Source of the DNA: Wolbachia endosymbiont of Folsomia candida
GTDB lineage: Bacteria > Pseudomonadota > Alphaproteobacteria > Rickettsiales > Anaplasmataceae
Direction: 5' to 3'
DNA length: 64,000 bases
Assembly: GCF_001931755.2 (NCBI RefSeq)
Contig: NZ_CP015510.2
Coordinates: 1,488,001 to 1,552,000, forward strand
Below the pieces are notes generated by a model, which did not search any database, was not told the DNA's origin, and saw only the letters and a program-made list of their open reading frames with translations. Within the stretch, counting starts at the first letter, position 1. Each line of letters opens with the position of its first letter. Shown here piece by piece: positions 18,442 through 29,500 of the stretch. Both the position numbers and the translations under genes were made by a program.

Positions 18442-21010
18442 AACTAAGCTTTCGTTATTGTTAATCGCAATATTTTTGTTAAATATAGATTTTTTACTTT
18501 CATATCCAGTATTTGCTGCTGGAACAAATAAAGTAGATGAAGTAAGTGGCACTGAAGAAACTAAATTTATTAGCCGATTTAATTCTACTGGCAACTTTAG
18601 CCGTGCTTCTAATCCTGAATGTAAAGCATTTGAAACAGCTGCTGCTCTTGCTGGAATAACAATTGCAATTGGTGTGATATTTACAGGTATTGTGATAATT
18701 GTCTCTTCTGTTGGCACATTTACTGCTCTTGTGATTGTTGGAACAATAGCTGCAGTTGTTGGAGTTTGGAAGGCCATAGGTGGACTTGTTGTTTGTAAGC
18801 ACACCTTCGTTAAGCACCCAGTTGCACGTGACTATGATGGAAAGTATCAAAGCTTTAAATTATTGGAACCAAAGTATCAAGTTTGTACTGATTGGAATTA
18901 CCAAACAGAAGATGAATACTTTCAGTGCTTAGAAGATAAGTATAAAGAAATCAACAAAAACTCAGTAATTGATAAAAGAAAAATAGAAGAGGAAGCTTTG
19001 AACTTCACTGATAAGGAAAATACAGGCAGTTATCACTGGCCAAAAAACGGCATGCAGTATAGTGAATATATAGAAGTCTGCCATCGAAATCCTTTAACAT
19101 TTACTAATATTTTTAGAGATATAGATTTTAATGTGAGAGAGAAAGACACTGGATATGAGCATGGAGATTGGTCTCCAAAGGTCGATGGTGAACTGGTATG
19201 CAAAAGTCTCAAGGCTGGACAAAGTGAAAAAATACACGGATCTACGTTTAAAGCAGTGAAAAAAATGGATAAGCTCTGTGTTGAATTAGCTAAAATTGAA
19301 ACGCTTGGCATTTCAATGACTCCTTGGCCACAAGGAATCGATATGGGTTGTACAGATTTACCACCTGATCCTCTTGCTCCTATGTGTCCAAAGTCCATAA
19401 TGATATTCAAAAATAAAGATGGTAAAGGTGATGAAGAGAAAGTTGCTATTGGTAAAGATGAAGATCACAAAACCATTATAAAATCTAAAGAAAAAGATGG
19501 AAAAATTTTCGTACGTTACAACAATAAAGCTTGTTTTCAAAATTATGTTTCAGAAGCTTGTTATAACCAGGCTGGAACTAAAGCATTAGCTCCTATTCCT
19601 GTTACCTCTATGATAGTGCAATGTATTAAGGAATCACTGGATAATTTAGTAGCCGGTATTGATTCAGATGGTAATGTATTAACGGAGCGGGATGAATCTG
19701 GAAATGTGATAATTGAGAATGGAAGACCGAAATTAAAAGGTAGTTTTATATCTGTAGCACAAAAAAGATTGAAAAATACTGTAACTGCTCTTCTGGTTTT
19801 AGCTCTAACATTATTTTCTATTAAAGCAATGTCTGGAGGAGTTCAGAGACCGCAAGAGATGTATATGCTGATCATTAAATTTGCTTTGGTGATGTACTTT
19901 ACAACTGGTGGTGCTATGCAGCAGTACTATGGATATTTGACCACGCTTTCAAATGGCTTATCCGAAATAGTATTGAAAGCATCGTCTGAAAGTAAAAACA
20001 TATGTAATTATGAAGGTGGTAATGATTACCAATACATACGTGGTGGAAAAACAATATCCTATAGCTATCTTGCTCCTTGGGATAGACTTGATTGCAGAAT
20101 TTTCTTTTATTTAGGAGCTCCTTTAGATGGTATTGGAAGTAAAGTTGGAACATCAAGTATAGCAATATTAGCTATTTTGCTTGGAGTCTCTCCTATTTTA
20201 CTAATTGCAGGTTCAATAATTGGTATTATTTTTGCTGGTGGACAGATTTTAATAGCTCTTGTTTGTATATTCATGTCCATCTTGTTTATGATGGTTATTT
20301 TGTGGATGTGCTATGTATTCATTTTATCTCTAGTTGCTTTAAGCGTAATTGTTATTTTATCACCTGTATTTATTCCTATGGTTTTATTTCAGCATACGAA
20401 GGGATACTTTGATGGATGGGTAAAAGAATTGATCACCTACAGTCTATATCCAGTGATCCTTTTTGCATTTTTGTCTTTTATGTTCATAGCATGCGATAAA
20501 ATCTATTACAAAAACTTAACATTCGAAAAAGAAAAACTTACAATATTAGGCAATAAAAAGCAGTGGTTTAAATTGAAAGATGTGTTTAACTCAAGTAGGG
20601 AGAAGGTTCATCCATGCAAAGAAAATAAAACTACGCTAGCATGTATGTTGCAAGATTACAGCTTTAAAAAGAGCAGTATACTTGGTGGTTTGATTGATTT
20701 TTCACTAGTGGAGTTTGGTGATTTTCAAGGTACGCTTATTGTAGAATTACTAAAGTTGTGTATAGTATTATTTCTCTTTTATCACTTTTTAAATATTCTA
20801 CCTGAAATGGCTGCTGAGCTTTCTGGCAATCATAGAGCATCATTGGGCTCAGGTTCTACTCCTGGACAAATGGCTGGTAAGGCTGTATCTCTTGCTAGAG
20901 CTGCTGCTGGAGATGTTGGTCAAATAGCTAAAATGGCTGGTCAGAAAATTAATCAAGCAGCAGGTGGTGGAAGTAAACCTCGATCTTCTGGCTCAGAAAA
21001 TTCCTCTTAA
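18434..21010 (+). CDS. virB6-1: T4SS VirB6-family channel protein, copy 1
   Basis: An 858-residue protein with a Sec signal peptide (LLLIAIFLLNIDFLLS ... VFAAG), a hydrophobic block near residues 70-115, a large Cys-containing hydrophilic domain (about 120-400), then the conserved VirB6 membrane core of several helices (residues about 440-760, including GWVKELITYSLYPVILFAF) and a Gly/Ser-rich tail. Classical VirB6 is about 300 residues, so most of this protein is extra. It overlaps virB4 by 8 bases and precedes copy 2 by 14 bases. VirB6 forms part of the inner-membrane channel. Confidence 0.93.
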   Translation: MFKTKLSLLLIAIFLLNIDFLLSYPVFAAGTNKVDEVSGTEETKFISRFNSTGNFSRASNPECKAFETAAALAGITIAIGVIFTGIVIIVSSVGTFTALVIVGTIAAVVGVWKAIGGLVVCKHTFVKHPVARDYDGKYQSFKLLEPKYQVCTDWNYQTEDEYFQCLEDKYKEINKNSVIDKRKIEEEALNFTDKENTGSYHWPKNGMQYSEYIEVCHRNPLTFTNIFRDIDFNVREKDTGYEHGDWSPKVDGELVCKSLKAGQSEKIHGSTFKAVKKMDKLCVELAKIETLGISMTPWPQGIDMGCTDLPPDPLAPMCPKSIMIFKNKDGKGDEEKVAIGKDEDHKTIIKSKEKDGKIFVRYNNKACFQNYVSEACYNQAGTKALAPIPVTSMIVQCIKESLDNLVAGIDSDGNVLTERDESGNVIIENGRPKLKGSFISVAQKRLKNTVTALLVLALTLFSIKAMSGGVQRPQEMYMLIIKFALVMYFTTGGAMQQYYGYLTTLSNGLSEIVLKASSESKNICNYEGGNDYQYIRGGKTISYSYLAPWDRLDCRIFFYLGAPLDGIGSKVGTSSIAILAILLGVSPILLIAGSIIGIIFAGGQILIALVCIFMSILFMMVILWMCYVFILSLVALSVIVILSPVFIPMVLFQHTKGYFDGWVKELITYSLYPVILFAFLSFMFIACDKIYYKNLTFEKEKLTILGNKKQWFKLKDVFNSSREKVHPCKENKTTLACMLQDYSFKKSSILGGLIDFSLVEFGDFQGTLIVELLKLCIVLFLFYHFLNILPEMAAELSGNHRASLGSGSTPGQMAGKAVSLARAAAGDVGQIAKMAGQKINQAAGGGSKPRSSGSENSS

Positions 21011-21024
21011 GTAATAGGGATATT

Positions 21025-23454
21025 ATGTTTAGATTTTGGTTAATAGCTTTAATGTTTTGCTTATCCGGCTGCGGAGAGCGACACTGTATTAAACCAGAAA
21101 GCCTATCAAATTTGCGTGAAAAATTGGATATAGTGTCAACGCAGCAGAAATGGGTTAACTCTGCTGTGCATATTTCAGATACGGTAAAAGTAACAGAAAT
21201 TAGTATAGTTCCCAATAAACTTAATTTTTGTCCTGATCAATATAAGGATTTTACAGTTGCAAATGAAGGCACTATTGCTACAAGAGAAACAGTTTCATTG
21301 CCATTTGCGCTAAAAGAAGGAGACTCGATAAGTTTTAGCATCCTTGAACATAAAATATGTAAGAGTAATGAGAATGATCAGATAAGACATATAGAAATTG
21401 ATAAAAAGTGTGGTGAGAAAGAAACAGAACATTTTGCAAAGATTTTAAATCAAGAAAAATGTCAGAGTGGCATATGTCCTAACAAATACGCAATAGGCAA
21501 TGCAGGATGGCTAGATGGAAAAGAATACTCTAGTTCAGGTTTTTCAAATCAAGATGAAAAGAGAAAGGAAATCGAAAATATTATTAACTCTATAAAACAA
21601 GGACAAGACATAGATTGCAGTAAACTTTCAGATGATCACAAAAGCAAAATAGATACGTATGTTTTGAACATGATGTGTAAAAAGGTATGCACCACTACTT
21701 TAAATGCAAATTGTGTGGAAGGTGAGTCTTATCTTGGAGACAAAGACTTGTTTAACAGTCTTACTGCGGTGATTGATATAAATAGCAGGACCAGCGCATC
21801 TGATGACGACAAAAATAATGATATAGTAAAACTAATGGAACTTTTTAGAAAAGAAGTAGAAACAAATGGAATGAAAACTTACATTCCATCTTTGCAAATC
21901 ACAATGGCAAACGAAGATATAGCAAAGGAAGATTTTGAACATCTGAAAGGTAGCATACGTACTAACTATGACTATACAATGGAAAATGATCACCATGTAG
22001 GTGAGAATTTAACTCTTATCTTTGGTAGTTATGGTGGCAAGGGTGGTTACAATATGAGAGTCACAAAAAGTTATAGTCTAAAAGATGACTTGTATATAAG
22101 TGTTTCTGATAAGCTACCTGAACATAATCCTGGTGAAAGTTCATCTGATATATCTGTAGATATCAATAAAGTCAATGACTCTCAGTATATGGAAGATTTA
22201 CAAAAAAAGCTAAAGAGCAAAAATGGTACCATATACTATGGAGTAAGGGATCATGGTTGCAGTTATAAAAATGGGGGCGAGTTTAATATTAGCCTAACGA
22301 TTAAAGAACCACCTAGAAGGACTTTTAGTGCAATATATAAATTTTTCGATGAAAGAGTAAAAGAAGCATTTTTTGGTTCCAGCTACAAAGATGCTGATGC
22401 AATCCATTCTGATACTAGTCCAGTCAAGTCTCTTTACCAAAGCTTTGTTGCATCAAATAGAACAAATACCATTAGGTCTACAATAATATCGCTCTTAGTG
22501 TTATTTATAGTCTTATATACACTTTATTACTTCTTTGGGTTATCTCATTCATCTATATACGAATTTTTGCTTATATGCGTAAGAATAGGAATTATTGCTC
22601 AGCTATTGCAGGATAATAGCTGGAACTTTTTTTATAACAATGCATTTTCTATATTCGTTAACACCCCAAAAGAGTTAATAGAAATAGCGAATTTTAGAGG
22701 TACTACCTCAAATGTTTTTGAATTTCTTGATTTACCGTTGAATAGGTTTTTCTCGCCACACTCAGTATTGTTAATAGTATCTCTTATATTTTCTGGTCCT
22801 TTAGGAATTGTTGCTTTTTGCTTAGTGATTTGGGGGTTAATCACAGTTGTCTTATCTATTTTTAATGCTTTATTCTCTTTTGTTACATCTATAGCAATAA
22901 TAGCGTTGTTATTATCTTTAGCGCCTATTTTTATTATTTGTGCTCTGTTTAAATATACTAGAAAAATGTTTACCAGTTGGATTAGCACCTTAGCTAGATT
23001 TGCAATTCATCCAGTAATAATATTGATTTTTATATCATTAATAAGCCAGGTTATGGATTATATTGTGTATTCGGTATTTGATTTTGAGGTCTGTACTACA
23101 TGTATATTTAGTATTGACCTAAAGATTTTTAAGCCTTGTTTTCTCTATGCTTATGCTTCCAAGTATACACCTAATATCACTGCTATGATGTCTTTTGTGA
23201 TTTTAGGCCATGCTATGAAAGCTTTGATCAAAGCTTCCTCAGCAATATCTGATTCATTGTTTAATACATACGTACCAGGTGACGCTGGACAACACTACAA
23301 GCAGAGTTTATTGGGAGTATTAGGCTTAGATCAAGAAAGTGCTCAAAGAAGAGGAGGAGGCGGTGGTGCTTCTCAGTCACCAAGCGCAGTGAGTAAAAGA
23401 CCTCAAATACCTCAAGCAGCTAATAGACCTCAAATACCAAGTGGAAAGCCATGA
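21025..23454 (+). CDS. virB6-2: T4SS VirB6-family channel protein, copy 2, lipoprotein-type N-terminus
   Basis: An 809-residue VirB6 homologue. It opens with a short signal ending in a lipobox (LIALMFCLSGC, Cys18 or nearby), predicting lipid attachment. A hydrophilic domain of about 450 residues follows, then the VirB6 core with about six helices (from TIISLLVLFIVLYTLYYFFG to TSWISTLARFAIHPVIILIF) and a tail rich in Gly, Pro and Gln. The stop overlaps the next ATG (ATGA). Only the membrane core is shared with the other copies; the outer domain differs, suggesting specialised roles. Confidence 0.93.
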   Translation: MFRFWLIALMFCLSGCGERHCIKPESLSNLREKLDIVSTQQKWVNSAVHISDTVKVTEISIVPNKLNFCPDQYKDFTVANEGTIATRETVSLPFALKEGDSISFSILEHKICKSNENDQIRHIEIDKKCGEKETEHFAKILNQEKCQSGICPNKYAIGNAGWLDGKEYSSSGFSNQDEKRKEIENIINSIKQGQDIDCSKLSDDHKSKIDTYVLNMMCKKVCTTTLNANCVEGESYLGDKDLFNSLTAVIDINSRTSASDDDKNNDIVKLMELFRKEVETNGMKTYIPSLQITMANEDIAKEDFEHLKGSIRTNYDYTMENDHHVGENLTLIFGSYGGKGGYNMRVTKSYSLKDDLYISVSDKLPEHNPGESSSDISVDINKVNDSQYMEDLQKKLKSKNGTIYYGVRDHGCSYKNGGEFNISLTIKEPPRRTFSAIYKFFDERVKEAFFGSSYKDADAIHSDTSPVKSLYQSFVASNRTNTIRSTIISLLVLFIVLYTLYYFFGLSHSSIYEFLLICVRIGIIAQLLQDNSWNFFYNNAFSIFVNTPKELIEIANFRGTTSNVFEFLDLPLNRFFSPHSVLLIVSLIFSGPLGIVAFCLVIWGLITVVLSIFNALFSFVTSIAIIALLLSLAPIFIICALFKYTRKMFTSWISTLARFAIHPVIILIFISLISQVMDYIVYSVFDFEVCTTCIFSIDLKIFKPCFLYAYASKYTPNITAMMSFVILGHAMKALIKASSAISDSLFNTYVPGDAGQHYKQSLLGVLGLDQESAQRRGGGGGASQSPSAVSKRPQIPQAANRPQIPSGKP

Positions 23455-26400
23455 TAAATAAAATCTCATTACTACTTATGTTATGTTTTGTAATAACTAG
23501 CTGTACAATGGATTGTGTTGAACCTGGGTTGCAAAGTAGAAATACTAGCGTTAATGTTGATGTTCCAGTAAGAGAAACTAATAATGGTTCTAAGATTCAT
23601 TGGGTTGATTCCAATCAAGTGATTGGTAAAGATGAGCAAATAAAATTTAGTATTGGTGGATCAGTCAACTTTTGCCACTCTAAAAAAGACAAAAATCCAA
23701 AAAAAGTACTTGTACCTGCTAGCTTTTGTTCCAATGGTGACGTGCCAAATTATGATAAAGCTAAGGATATTACTAAAGTGCCAGATAATTATGGTGTTAA
23801 AGCGCTAGATAATTATGGTGTTAATGAAAAGGAACTATGTGTTGATAAGGGTATTGATAAGGGTTTTGGTAGTAGCAGGCGTTATATTGATACTGAAATA
23901 AAAGTCAATCCTGGTGATAAATTAAGCTTTAGTTTAGTGCCTAGAAAAATAAAAATTGATTGTAATAACCTAGATCTTTTTAAAGGAAAAGTTGTCTTGG
24001 ACGGTGATTATAAAAATATTAGTGGTAGTAATGCTACCATACAAGATATATGCAAGGGGGGTCAGTTTATTAATAAAAAAGGTGAAGTGGTTGATCTTAA
24101 CCCATTAGACAAAAGAAAAGATAGCAAGGGAAATGAACATTATCAAGCATATGAGGTCTTTGTTGGTAATGGATACACCCCCTATGATAATAAAGTACAT
24201 GATATTCAAGCTAAAGTGCCGTGGATAAATGGTGCATTATTAGATTTACGTAGAGTGAAAACAGGATTGAATGATTTGTGTAGTCAGGATCAAGGTCATG
24301 AGTGGGAAAAAAGATGCGATTCGAATGAAGGAAAAAAATATAGCTCTTATGAGCTTAACTGTTATGTTCAGAATATATGCTATAACGACCAAGGTGTATG
24401 GAATGGGGGTTCTAACAAGAATTGTGCTTCTTCGATAAGATATGAAAAGTACGATAATCGTCAAGGTGCATGTGATATGTACTCTCACTTAAATAAAGTT
24501 AAAAAAGAGCTTACGGATGATAAAGATTCTACACTAGATCAAAATGCTTCCTGGGCTGAGGCTCTGGTTGCAAAGATTGCTCCAAGTATGAATTATGACA
24601 ATACTCCTGAAAATGATCGTCTTGATATAAGGAATGATGCTGAAGGTACTCAATGTCTTCCACAAGGAACAGGAGCAAACGGTGATTCAGTGTGTTCTAA
24701 GATAGACAATGACTTTGAGCATTTTTCTTTGAGATTAAATTATGATTATACAGTTAATACAAACATAGAACCTGGTAGTAGTGTAATGCTTGGTATAGCA
24801 GATCATGGTGCTTCTGGATTTAAGAGAGGTGGCTATCATGTGGAAGTAACTAGATCATGTGAATTTACTGAAGGTAACAAATTGTATTTCTACCTAGGTG
24901 ATAACCCTCCGATGGATTTACCTGGTATAGGAACCAATGATTTTAACAGTGTGCTAGGACTACATAAAAGAAAAGAAGATAATGTTTACTATTACAAAAT
25001 AGATGGCGGTTCCTTCCTTGAAGGAGAGACCAAAAAGATATACTTTGGAATTGATGTAAGTAATGTAAAAGTAGAGGATATCACATATGAAAAGGACAAA
25101 TATTATGAAGATAACAAATATACTGTAAATTTATTTGTAAAAAAGAAAATCAATAATTTTATTTCATCAACTGTAAACGATATATTCAAGTTTATAATGG
25201 AAGGAGGTAATGAAACCATTAAAGATTCGTATGAAGGGTATAGAAAAGGTTTGCTCCAAGGAGTAAGAGCTTTACTTACTTTATATGTTATATTTACCGT
25301 TGTAGGCTATATGCTTGGAACAGTACAACTGAGTAAATTTGATTTCATTGTAAGGATAACTAAGATAGCATTTATAGCTTTTGCATTTAGCGAGCAAAGC
25401 TGGGAACTTTTTGGTACAAATTTATCCAAGCTTTTTGTAGGTGGAAGCGTTTATTTAGTTGATAGCTTTTCTGGTTATATAGGGGAAGGGGGCAAAAAAT
25501 TTGCATTCCTAGACTTAACAGCAGGGGTATTATTCACAAGCGAAACTTGGTTAAAGTTCCTATCGTTGATGCTTTCTGGCCCTTTTGGTTTTATTGCATT
25601 TTTGTTAATACTTAAGGCTACTTTTATGTTTTTAAAATGCATGATTAGCGCTATAGTGAAATATGTGATAGCTACAGTTTTAGGGGCCTTTTTATTATCA
25701 TTAACGCCTTTATTTATTGTGTTTATGCTATTTCAACAGACTAAGTCCTTGTTTGATAACTGGATAAAAACGTTGGCTCAAGTTTCATTTCAACCAGTCA
25801 TTTTATTTTCGTCTTTAGCTATTTTAAATCAGTTAATGTATTCCGTACTATATAATCTCACAAACTTTTCTGCATGTTATCAATGCTTAATTAGCGTAAA
25901 CTTCATGTCATATGATCTTTGTCTTATGAAGTCGATATTACCTCTTGGATATAGTGCAGGCACTAGTGTTGATGTTGCATTAAATAGTGGAAGATCTAGT
26001 GGATATTTTGCAGCATTACCAATAGATCTAGTACAAGCATTTATATATTTAATAATTGCTGGTGCAATGGAAGCTTTTGTTTCTATGTCAGATGCTATGG
26101 CTCAAGCAATATTTGGAGTTAGTTTTGGAGTTGCTGGTAATATTGGCCGCGTTGCTCATAGCGCATCACAATCTGTACTTTCAACTGTTGGCCTTGATGA
26201 TAATACTCAAAATATGATACAGCGTATTAAGGGAGGACCGCCTAAAGATAAGGCAGGTGTCGATTTTAAAGGTAAACCACCATCTAATGATCAAACACCA
26301 GGTCAATCAGGTGGCCCAGAAAGTGCTGGTGATAAAACTAAAGAAGGTAAGACTAAGCCGCCATCTAATGATGGAACGCCAGGTAAATCAAGTGGTCAAG

Positions 26401-26456
26401 AAAGTTCTACTGAAAAAGTTACAAGAAAAGGCTCAGAGGGGGAAGAAAGTAAATGA
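23451..26456 (+). CDS. virB6-3: T4SS VirB6-family channel protein, copy 3, lipoprotein-type N-terminus
   Basis: A 1001-residue VirB6 homologue. The N-terminus is a signal with lipobox (LLLMLCFVITSC). The outer domain of about 580 residues is Cys-rich and includes a close internal repeat DNYGVKALDNYGVNEKE. The membrane core follows (about 600-900, including LFDNWIKTLAQVSFQPVILF). The last 60 residues carry a near-repeat, KPPSNDQTPGQSGGPES then KPPSNDGTPGKSSGQES. ATG at 23451 overlaps the stop of copy 2 by four bases, a sign of translational coupling. Confidence 0.93.
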   Translation: MINKISLLLMLCFVITSCTMDCVEPGLQSRNTSVNVDVPVRETNNGSKIHWVDSNQVIGKDEQIKFSIGGSVNFCHSKKDKNPKKVLVPASFCSNGDVPNYDKAKDITKVPDNYGVKALDNYGVNEKELCVDKGIDKGFGSSRRYIDTEIKVNPGDKLSFSLVPRKIKIDCNNLDLFKGKVVLDGDYKNISGSNATIQDICKGGQFINKKGEVVDLNPLDKRKDSKGNEHYQAYEVFVGNGYTPYDNKVHDIQAKVPWINGALLDLRRVKTGLNDLCSQDQGHEWEKRCDSNEGKKYSSYELNCYVQNICYNDQGVWNGGSNKNCASSIRYEKYDNRQGACDMYSHLNKVKKELTDDKDSTLDQNASWAEALVAKIAPSMNYDNTPENDRLDIRNDAEGTQCLPQGTGANGDSVCSKIDNDFEHFSLRLNYDYTVNTNIEPGSSVMLGIADHGASGFKRGGYHVEVTRSCEFTEGNKLYFYLGDNPPMDLPGIGTNDFNSVLGLHKRKEDNVYYYKIDGGSFLEGETKKIYFGIDVSNVKVEDITYEKDKYYEDNKYTVNLFVKKKINNFISSTVNDIFKFIMEGGNETIKDSYEGYRKGLLQGVRALLTLYVIFTVVGYMLGTVQLSKFDFIVRITKIAFIAFAFSEQSWELFGTNLSKLFVGGSVYLVDSFSGYIGEGGKKFAFLDLTAGVLFTSETWLKFLSLMLSGPFGFIAFLLILKATFMFLKCMISAIVKYVIATVLGAFLLSLTPLFIVFMLFQQTKSLFDNWIKTLAQVSFQPVILFSSLAILNQLMYSVLYNLTNFSACYQCLISVNFMSYDLCLMKSILPLGYSAGTSVDVALNSGRSSGYFAALPIDLVQAFIYLIIAGAMEAFVSMSDAMAQAIFGVSFGVAGNIGRVAHSASQSVLSTVGLDDNTQNMIQRIKGGPPKDKAGVDFKGKPPSNDQTPGQSGGPESAGDKTKEGKTKPPSNDGTPGKSSGQESSTEKVTRKGSEGEESK

Positions 26457-26529
26457 TTTTACGTGGTAACGAATTAAAAAGATATTTTAAGTAAAATTTT
26501 AGAAATTTATTTCTGTATTTAGAAGAAGT

Positions 26530-29500
26530 TTGGATATGAAACTACATTTTAGTAGATATTGGTTTAAGTTGTTGCTTTTTGCAGCTTATGTTTTGATAAC
26601 AGGCTGCAGCAAGAATGATATGCCTTTTCCAAGATGTATATCAGCTGATTATTTTGGTCCTAACCCTATCTCAGTCAGTGCTCATTTTCCAAGTGATCAT
26701 GATAACTTTATTCCTGAAGATAAAGAAATTATTGATCCCAATACTGGTGAAATTAATTATGGTTTTCATCATAATCAAGTAGTTAGGTGGGAAGATACAG
26801 GACTAGAAACCAATGGAGATAGTTTAGTAGTAAGAGCTAATGGTGCATGGACATCTTGGAGTGATGGTAATAAGAAAGAATCTAAAGGTAATTATAGCTT
26901 GCAAGATTTGGAAAAATTAAAATATGCAACTAAATTCGAAGGAAGGCAAGGTGATAACAAATTACCTGATTTTCACTTAGTTTGTAATGACTATAAAATA
27001 AAAAAACAAGATGTTTCAAATTGTTCTGGCGTAAATTGTAAATTTATTGAGGAAAGCGGAAATACAAATCGCGGCATTCCATGTTGGTTTACCAATGGCC
27101 ATGGTGCTTATCTTTTATTTAGAAGAGAGGGCGAGCCAAACCCAAATCAAAATCTGAAATCTATGCGTAATCCTTCATCCCCTACTATACATTTAGGTTA
27201 TAATTCTACAGCAGAAGGCGACAGTGGAGTTTTTACTCTGGACAGAAATAGCAATCAATTAAAGGATTTAGATTGTAATTCACTGAAGTTACAAGAGGGA
27301 TGGAAAATATATGTAAAAATATTAGATGGGTATTATTTAGATAATGCAGGTGGCTATTCGTTCGAGTTTTTGGGTGGAGTTCAGCAACAAAGTAACTTTG
27401 GATTTTTTGACGATATTTATAAATTTCTAAAATGTGTATTATTGATCAATAAAAATTGCCAAGGATATTTTAATAGTGATGATCCTGCGGCTGCGCAGGC
27501 TATGTTCGAAAACATAGTTAAAGAGGGCTCAAGTTTTCATAATTTCGTACTTTCCTTGCTTGTCTTGTTTGTAGTGATTTCATCACTTCTTTATCTTTTT
27601 GGCATGGTACAAGACACTAAGCAAGATATGCTTGTTAGAATGATGAAGATTGCACTCGTAGTAATGCTTTTATCTCCTGGAAGTTTCGAATTTTTCTATA
27701 ATCATTTTCTTATTTTGTTTGTTGAAGGCCTTGAGCAGTTGATAAAGGTAATTACTAATTTTTCTCCTAATGCAAATACTAAGCATTTGTTCGGTTTCAT
27801 GGAAAACATGTTTTGGAAGTTTTTTTCTGATTCTGTTTGGAAAAAATTTGCAGCGTTTTTACATTATCAAATGTGGTTAAGCGCTCTTCTGATACCGTTA
27901 ATTTTCATAGGGATTGTTCTATATTTCTTGTTATGCTTGTATGCTTTCATAATATTTCTCACTGGTTTTATGGGTATAGCTTTTCTTATAGCTATAATGC
28001 CACTGTTCCTAGTCTCTATTCTATTTTCAAAACTAAAAGACCTATTTGAAGGTTGGATAAAGTTCTGTATCAGTTTTTGTTTAAAATCAGTTATGATATT
28101 CACTCTGTTGTCACTGCTTGGTGCGATGGTAATGGACACCTTCTATAGGCAGTTAGGTTTTACTGTATGTTACAATAAATGGTTCGAAGTAAGACTTTGC
28201 ATTCCATCATGGATGGGAGGTTTTTGTATTATTGATAAGCAGTACTTCGGTTGGACTCCAGGGCAAGTTTTTGTACCTTATACTATCGGTGAAGCCTCCT
28301 CAATTAATATAGATGAAAGTATGGACGGTATAGAAAGCATAAGCAGGAGAGGAGGTACAGTAAAGTTTACTGGCGGTGCTGCATATATCCCTCTTCCACC
28401 TGACTATATTGAAAAAGGTTTTCGTTATATAGATTACCCTTTCTTTAATCCAGTTCCTGGTACTCAGAATAATCCAGCAGATCATTATATTGCAGAAAGT
28501 GATATAGTAGTTAATGGAGAGTGTGATAAAGAAGTCAAAGATCTTGTGCGTTTAACAAACAGTTTATCACATGCAGTGGAAAAATTTGATATCTTATTAT
28601 TGATTGATAATATAAGCAAAAAGATAGATGAAGTAACAGAAGCTTATTGCAGACAGCTAGGAAATGCAAGCCAGTGTACTAATTATAGAGACACCATAAA
28701 AAAGGTGATTCTACAACCAAGTTTAAAAAATGAAATCAAGTCTTTGACGGAAAAGGTTATTGAAAGTGATGGAAGCTGTAAATTGGAAGATTTTTATGAA
28801 TTAAACAAAAAATATCAGGATAATAGAGACTATCAAATAGTGAAAGATATAGATATAGGTGACTTACTTAACGTGTGGGAAATTGTTATACTATTTTTGC
28901 TTTCATTTTTAATGTTCTCCTTGCGCAAATTAGTGCAAGAAATGGGCTCAGGTCTTGCTGGTGGTGGATACAGTGCTTACAGTACATCCAGTATGTATCA
29001 GGGAGGTGGTATATTATCTCAGATATCGTTTAACATAAAGGGGGAAAATGTGAGCTTAATGCAGCTTATTTCCATACCTAAACATTCGTTGCAAGGTCTT
29101 GTTGGTGGAGGCTTAGAGTCTCTAGGTAAATTTGCTACTGGACTTCCTAATAAACTAGCTGGAGGCACAGCTCATCTTTTAGGTAGAATACCAATAGTTG
29201 GTGGAGTATTTGAACATGCTATTAATGTTCCACGTAAACTTGTAAACGCTACCATTGAAGCAACTAAATTTGCCACATCACCTGAAAATGATGTTGATAG
29301 GCTTGAAGAGAAGATTTACAGAGCATTTGGAGTTGATAAAGAAGATATTACGCATAGGAAAATCGATAAGTATTTAGACTACTACAAAGGCTATGTAGGG
29401 TCACACTTAGGCTATACAATAGAAGATGCTATGAAGTTTACTTGGAAACACGGCCTTGATTCTATGAACGGAATTAATCCTGCTACAGGAGAAAAAGATG